Below the pieces are notes generated by a model. It was not told the DNA's origin. It made no database searches and saw only the letters and a program-made list of their open reading frames with translations. 64,000 bases of DNA from Actinomadura chibensis NBRC 106107 (lineage in GTDB: Bacteria > Actinomycetota > Actinomycetes > Streptosporangiales > Streptosporangiaceae). Below are positions 60,872-64,000 of this stretch, piece by piece (position 1 is the stretch's first letter; every line of letters starts with the position of its first letter). Both the position numbers and the translations under genes were made by a program. Where the stretch lies: positions 1 to 64,000 of the forward strand of contig NZ_BCQP01000004.1 in assembly GCF_001552135.1 (NCBI RefSeq). Reading direction: 5' to 3'.

Positions 60872-61459
60872 TCACGCCGGGACGTTCCAGGCGGTGATCA
60901 CCGGCCGGTCGTGCTCGGCGCCGAGGGCCGACACCGTCCCGGTCTCCAGGGCGAACAGGCGGCCCTGGACGGGCGCGAGGCCGAGGCGGCGCGCGGTGAG
61001 CACCCGCAGGACGTGGCCGTGCGCGACGAGCGCGACGTCGCCGTCCGCGAGCAGCGGCTCCGCCCGGGCGAGGACGGCGTCCGCCCGCTCGCCGACCCGC
61101 TCGACCGTCTCGCCCGGATGGGCGGCGTCGCCGGGGATCACCCCGTCGTCCCACAGGTACCAGCCGGGACGGTCCCGCCGGATCGCGGGCGTGGTGACGC
61201 CCTCGTAGCCGCCGTAGTCCCATTCCCACAGGTCGGGGTCGACGTCGTCCACCCGGAGCCCGGCCAGCTCGGCGGTGCGCAGCGCCCGCTCGGCGGGGCT
61301 CGACACCGTCCGGACGATCCGCCGCCCGCGCAGCGCCCCGCGGAGCGCGCGCGCCTGCTCCTCGCCGCGCTCCGTCAGCGGCAGGTCCGTCCGCCCGGTG
61401 TGGCGGCGGGCGCGGCTCCACTCGGTCTCCCCGTGCCGCAGCAGGATCAGCTCACCCAT
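60872..61459 (-). CDS. Histidine phosphatase (phosphoglycerate mutase-like) family protein
   Basis: A 195-residue enzyme with the phospho-histidine motif LLRHGETEWS near residue 6, SSPAERALRTAEL near residue 53, the catalytic Glu in LWEWDYGGYEG and the second His in LVAHGHVLRVL near residue 145. It belongs to the 2-His phosphatase superfamily and probably removes phosphate from a small metabolite; cofactor-dependent mutase activity is unlikely because of its short length. ATG 61459 gives the usual MGELILLRHGE start. Confidence 0.92.
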   Translation of the reverse strand: MGELILLRHGETEWSRARRHTGRTDLPLTERGEEQARALRGALRGRRIVRTVSSPAERALRTAELAGLRVDDVDPDLWEWDYGGYEGVTTPAIRRDRPGWYLWDDGVIPGDAAHPGETVERVGERADAVLARAEPLLADGDVALVAHGHVLRVLTARRLGLAPVQGRLFALETGTVSALGAEHDRPVITAWNVPA

Positions 61460-61507
61460 GGGTCACTGTCTACCCGGGGGAGCGGGCGCCCGGAACCTCG
61501 GGGGCGG

Positions 61508-62623
61508 TCAGTCCAGGATCGACGCCAGCGGCGTGAACGGGAGGTTGTGCGCCTCGGCGACGTGGTCGTAGACGAGCTGGCCCGCGTGCGTGTTGAGCCC
61601 CCGGGCCAGGGCGGCGTTCGCCTGCAGCGCGCCGCGCCAGCCCTTGTCGGCGATCTGGACGGCGTAGGGGAGCGTCACGCCCGTCAGCGCGTACGTGGAC
61701 GTGTTCGGCACCGACCCCGGCATGTTCGCCACGCAGTAGAACGTCGACTCGTGCACCCGGTAGGTGGGGTCGGCGTGCGTGGTGGGACGGGAGTCCTCGA
61801 AGCAGCCGCCCTGGTCGATCGCGATGTCCACGAGGACGGACCCGGACTTCATCCCCGCCACCAGCTCGTTGGAGATCAGCTTGGGCGCCTTCGCGCCGGG
61901 GATCAGCACGGCCCCGATGACGAGGTCGGCGGCCCGCGCCTCCTGCTCGACGCTGTAGGCGCTGGACACGAGGGTGCGGAGGCGTCCCTGGTAGATGGCG
62001 TCGATGTGGCGGAGGCGGTCGACGTTGACGTCCAGGATGGTGACGTCCGCGCCCATGCCCACGGCGATCTGCGCCGCGTTGAGGCCCGACACCCCGCCGC
62101 CGATGACGACGACCTTCGCCGGGGCGACGCCCGGCACGCCGCCCGGCAGCACGCCGCGCCCGCCGTTGGAGGCCATCAGGTTGTACGCGCCGACCTGCGG
62201 GGCGAGCCGCCCGGCGACCTCGGACATGGGCGCGAGCAGCGGCAGCGAGCGGTCCGGGAGCTGGACGGTCTCGTACGCGATCGCGGTGACCCCGGCGGCC
62301 AGCAGCGCGTCGGTGCACTCGCGGGACGCCGCGAGGTGGAGGTAGGTGAACAGGACCTGGCCGTCGCGCATCCGGTGGTACTCGGACGCGATGGGCTCCT
62401 TGACCTTGAGGATGAGGTCGCCCTCGGCCCAGACCTCGTCGGGGCCGTCCAGGATCTTGGCGCCGGCGGCGACGTAGTCGTCGTCCGGGACCGCCGAGCC
62501 GAGGCCGGCGCCTCGCTCGACGAAGACCTCGTGGTCGTGGCGGGTCAGCTCATGGACACCGGCCGGGGTGATGGCCACCCGGTACTCATGGTTCTTGACC
62601 TCGCGCGGGACGCCGATCTTCAC
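61508..62623 (-). CDS. ald: Alanine dehydrogenase
   Basis: A 371-residue NAD-dependent enzyme converting L-alanine to pyruvate and ammonia. [22 protein letters not shown] opens the protein; the catalytic Lys lies in LILKVKEP near residue 75 and His in [10 protein letters not shown] near residue 95; the Rossmann motif [20 protein letters not shown] is near residue 170. GTG 62623 has GGAGGA 4 nt upstream; the frame is open upstream but nothing there is conserved. Full length for the family. It is probably regulated from the 140-bp region after the upstream RNA terminator. Confidence 0.96.
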   Translation of the reverse strand: MKIGVPREVKNHEYRVAITPAGVHELTRHDHEVFVERGAGLGSAVPDDDYVAAGAKILDGPDEVWAEGDLILKVKEPIASEYHRMRDGQVLFTYLHLAASRECTDALLAAGVTAIAYETVQLPDRSLPLLAPMSEVAGRLAPQVGAYNLMASNGGRGVLPGGVPGVAPAKVVVIGGGVSGLNAAQIAVGMGADVTILDVNVDRLRHIDAIYQGRLRTLVSSAYSVEQEARAADLVIGAVLIPGAKAPKLISNELVAGMKSGSVLVDIAIDQGGCFEDSRPTTHADPTYRVHESTFYCVANMPGSVPNTSTYALTGVTLPYAVQIADKGWRGALQANAALARGLNTHAGQLVYDHVAEAHNLPFTPLASILD

Positions 62624-62763
62624 GGGATCCTCCGCTGCTGGTGATCGGGATGTACGTCTCCAGCGTGGTGCCCGCCGCGGCGCCGTGCCCATGTGCAGGG
62701 TGTAAGGGCATCGCCGGTCCTGATGACACGATGTAAGCCCGGAACGCGGGCCGGGAACGGCGG

Positions 62764-62913
62764 AAACGAAGGAGGCCCCCAGCGCACGGACTGAGGGCCT
62801 CCGGAACCGACGACCGGCCTGCTACTTGGGAGTGAGCCCGGGATCGGTGTCGCGCCCGGGACTCACGTCCCGACGAGCCTTCTGTGGCAGACCCCCGGTT
62901 CCCCGGGCGTGAC
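62764..62913 (-). ncRNA. Probable structured small RNA or ald leader
   Basis: On the minus strand a promoter (62920-62948) is followed by about 150 nt ending in a hairpin with a T-rich tail. The 5' part GGGAACCGG-like segment can pair with CGGTTCCGG before the terminator, enclosing a strong hairpin GTGAG-CCCGGG / CCCGGG-CTCAC (62829-62870). No convincing ORF lies within. I do not recognise the family; it may be an sRNA or an attenuated leader of ald, whose start is 140 nt further on. End points are estimates. Confidence 0.5.
62771..62802 (-). terminator. Intrinsic terminator of the small RNA
   Basis: Read on the minus strand, GGAGGCCCTCAG pairs with CTGGGGGCCTCC (11 of 12) around an 8-nt loop and is followed by TTCGTTTCC, a rare T-rich tail in this DNA. 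The plus strand has no T-run after it. Confidence 0.75.
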
Positions 62914-62919
62914 GACTTC

Positions 62920-62948
62920 AAGTTACAAGGGCTAAGTCGGCTTCGCAA
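62920..62948 (-). promoter_or_regulatory. Promoter of the small RNA
   Basis: On the minus strand TTGCGA (62948-62943) and TAACTT (62925-62920) are separated by exactly 17 bp, a good match to vegetative sigma-factor elements. Transcription should start near 62913. Confidence 0.6.
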
Positions 62949-63286
62949 CTCGGCGGCGGAGGTCGTGGCGGTTTTCTTCGCGGAGCCTGCCCGGCGCTTC
63001 CCGTAATTAGACGTAATACCCTGTTTCGGACGTGACGCTCGCGGGTGTAACGGACGGCCGTTCCGGAGGGCGGGGGGACGTCCCCGCCGCCGCGGCCCTT
63101 CCGGTGGTGGCGGCGCTCCGACGACGCGCGGAGCGGCGGCCGGCCGCCCGACTTCCGTGCGGAGTCGGGGTTTCGGGGGTGTCAATCCTGCTTTGTGTGG
63201 TCTGCTCCAAATGGGCTCCGCGGCCGCCCGGCGCTGCCGCGAACGCCTTTTTCGGACGCGGTGGACGCGCCTTTCTCAAGTGGTGT
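62949..63286. other. Intergenic stretch with no gene seen
   Basis: Frames here have no coding look, being short or Arg/Pro-rich. AT-rich patches at 63001-63025 could be a further promoter. I see nothing else to annotate. Confidence 0.6.
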
Positions 63287-63315
63287 TTGCGGGCCACTGT
63301 TACGTGGGCTATAGT
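63287..63315 (+). promoter_or_regulatory. Strong vegetative-type promoter with long leader
   Basis: TTGCGG (63287-63292) and TATAGT (63310-63315) are 17 bp apart. The predicted start near 63322 leaves a leader of about 310 nt before the small membrane protein at 63633. Confidence 0.7.
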
Positions 63316-63374
63316 CGTTCACGTCCGGACCGGAGACGGCCGGATGTGACTGATGGTCACACCGTGGTGATGGG

Positions 63375-63414
63375 ACCGGCCTGCTCCATTTCGGGGGGAA
63401 CGGGGCAGGCCGGT
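63375..63414 (+). promoter_or_regulatory. Leader hairpin upstream of the small membrane protein gene
   Basis: ACCGGCCTGCTCC (63375-63387) pairs with GGGGCAGGCCGGT (63402-63414), 12 of 13 Watson-Crick plus one wobble, with a 14-nt loop holding TTTCGGGGGGAA. It lies in the leader of the 63322 transcript and could be an attenuator or an early terminator. Confidence 0.5.
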
Positions 63415-63632
63415 TCGGCCGCGTGCCAGTCGCCATCAACCGGGACGGCTCATGCCCCGTCCCGGAGTCGCCGCGCCGGCGGGGCCGCCGGCGCGACAGC
63501 GGGCCCGCGCCCGCTCCCGGGGGGCTCCGGCGGCTGCTGCCGCGCGCCGGAGGGGAGCGGGCGGCCCGCGGATACGCACCCCCCGGCCAGGCCGGGCCGG
63601 GGGGTGCTCCGCGTTCACGGGGGAGCAGGTCG

Positions 63633-63902
63633 ATGAAGGTCACCGTTCTCGGCGGCTACGGAGCCGCCTTCAGTTCCGCCGGGCTGGCCGCCGTCGTGGC
63701 CGGGGATCTCGTCCGCGAGGGCGCGGCCCCCGGGCCGTGGTGGACGGTCTGGCACGCGCTGGCCGCCTGCGTCGCGGCGGGCGGCGCGGTCGCCGCGCTG
63801 CGGCTGACCGTGTTCTACGTCCGGTGGCACGGGCGCGAGGACCGGGCCGGCCGGGTCGCCGGCCGCTGGCCGGAACGCAATGCCCGGGAAGTGCGCTTCT
63901 AA
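63633..63902 (+). CDS. Small two-helix membrane protein, unknown function
   Basis: An 89-residue protein starting MKVTVLGGYGAAFSSAGLAAVVAGDLV at ATG 63633 with GGGGAG 8 nt upstream. It has two hydrophobic segments (residues about 8-25 and 40-60, HALAACVAAGGAVAALRLTVFYV) and a positively charged cytoplasmic tail (RWHGREDRAGRVAGRW). I do not recognise the family. It has a long leader from a good promoter, which suggests regulation after initiation. The remaining 98 bp of the window hold no gene. Confidence 0.7.
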   Translation: MKVTVLGGYGAAFSSAGLAAVVAGDLVREGAAPGPWWTVWHALAACVAAGGAVAALRLTVFYVRWHGREDRAGRVAGRWPERNAREVRF

Positions 63903-64000
63903 TCGCCGGGCGGGCGGTCGCCGCGGCCGCTCGAAATCGCCGGACGGCATTAACGGAAAACCCTGCGACGTCCCCTGGACGGAACGGCGCCAATGCCTCG

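Noticed and set aside
62586..63185. 199-codon minus-strand protein upstream of ald
   Set aside because: Arg/Pro/Ser-rich shadow that crosses the small RNA terminator and the ald ribosome binding site.
63157..63636. 159-codon plus-strand gene before the small membrane protein
   Set aside because: It begins upstream of the predicted promoter, has no ribosome binding site and is Arg/Gly-rich without conserved segments.

Overview
The window is very GC-rich, with G/C at most third codon positions, many GTG starts, GTGA/ATGA gene overlaps and Streptomyces-like families: SARP, DUF574-type methyltransferase, I36 inhibitor, Rv1733c-like protein, lprG/p55 pair and the actinobacterial ter metabolite cassette. 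It is chromosomal DNA from a high-GC actinomycete. A Thermomonosporaceae genus such as Actinomadura is my best guess, but that is inference. No rRNA, insertion sequence, CRISPR array or prophage was seen.

Layout. 1-2.9 kb: the end of a UPF0145 protein, then an iron-box-controlled efeO-efeB pair with no efeU. 2.9-11.9 kb: a tellurium/stress (ter) locus. A divergent coiled-coil gene faces three terD paralogues, a TerC-like DUF475 membrane protein and a coupled four-gene block (C-C bond lyase, phosphoribosyltransferase/TRSP, StiP, HAD) thought to make a nucleoside-like metabolite. 12-14.4 kb: a GH63-like hydrolase, small proteins and tRNA-Asn. 14.4-19.9 kb: an accessory-looking pair on the minus strand, a 784-residue protein with a HEPN RNase motif and a cyclase-like/NB-ARC/TPR STAND protein. 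20-26 kb: subtilisin, quinone reductase, a Ser/Thr kinase with a WD40 propeller beside a SARP regulator, and an I36 inhibitor.

26.3-32.2 kb: an Mrp Na+/H+ antiporter operon (A-B fusion, C, D, E, F, G). 32.2-37.2 kb: a siderophore uptake locus arranged around a near-consensus iron box. 37.2-39.2 kb: an MFS pump and MarR regulator behind a palindromic operator. 39.2-45.6 kb: housekeeping and hypothetical genes, tRNA-Met, an lprG-p55-like lipid export pair and a BKACE enzyme. 45.7-51.9 kb: a secreted hydrolase, then a tight four-gene operon (NrtR-type Nudix, J-domain pseudokinase, vWA protein, divergent adenylosuccinate-synthetase paralogue) that I regard as the best candidate for an undescribed system.

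52-64 kb: an amino-acid permease with a long disordered tail, gamma-glutamyltransferase, cutA, an MpaB-type oxygenase, a divergent MFS/MarR pair with two palindromic operators, a degenerate 16-bp tandem repeat, csoR with its operator, a histidine phosphatase, ald, a probable structured small RNA, and a small membrane protein behind a good promoter. Two iron loci share one type of operator, so one DtxR/IdeR-family repressor probably controls both. Every functional call rests on reading translations and motifs by eye; no database search was run.
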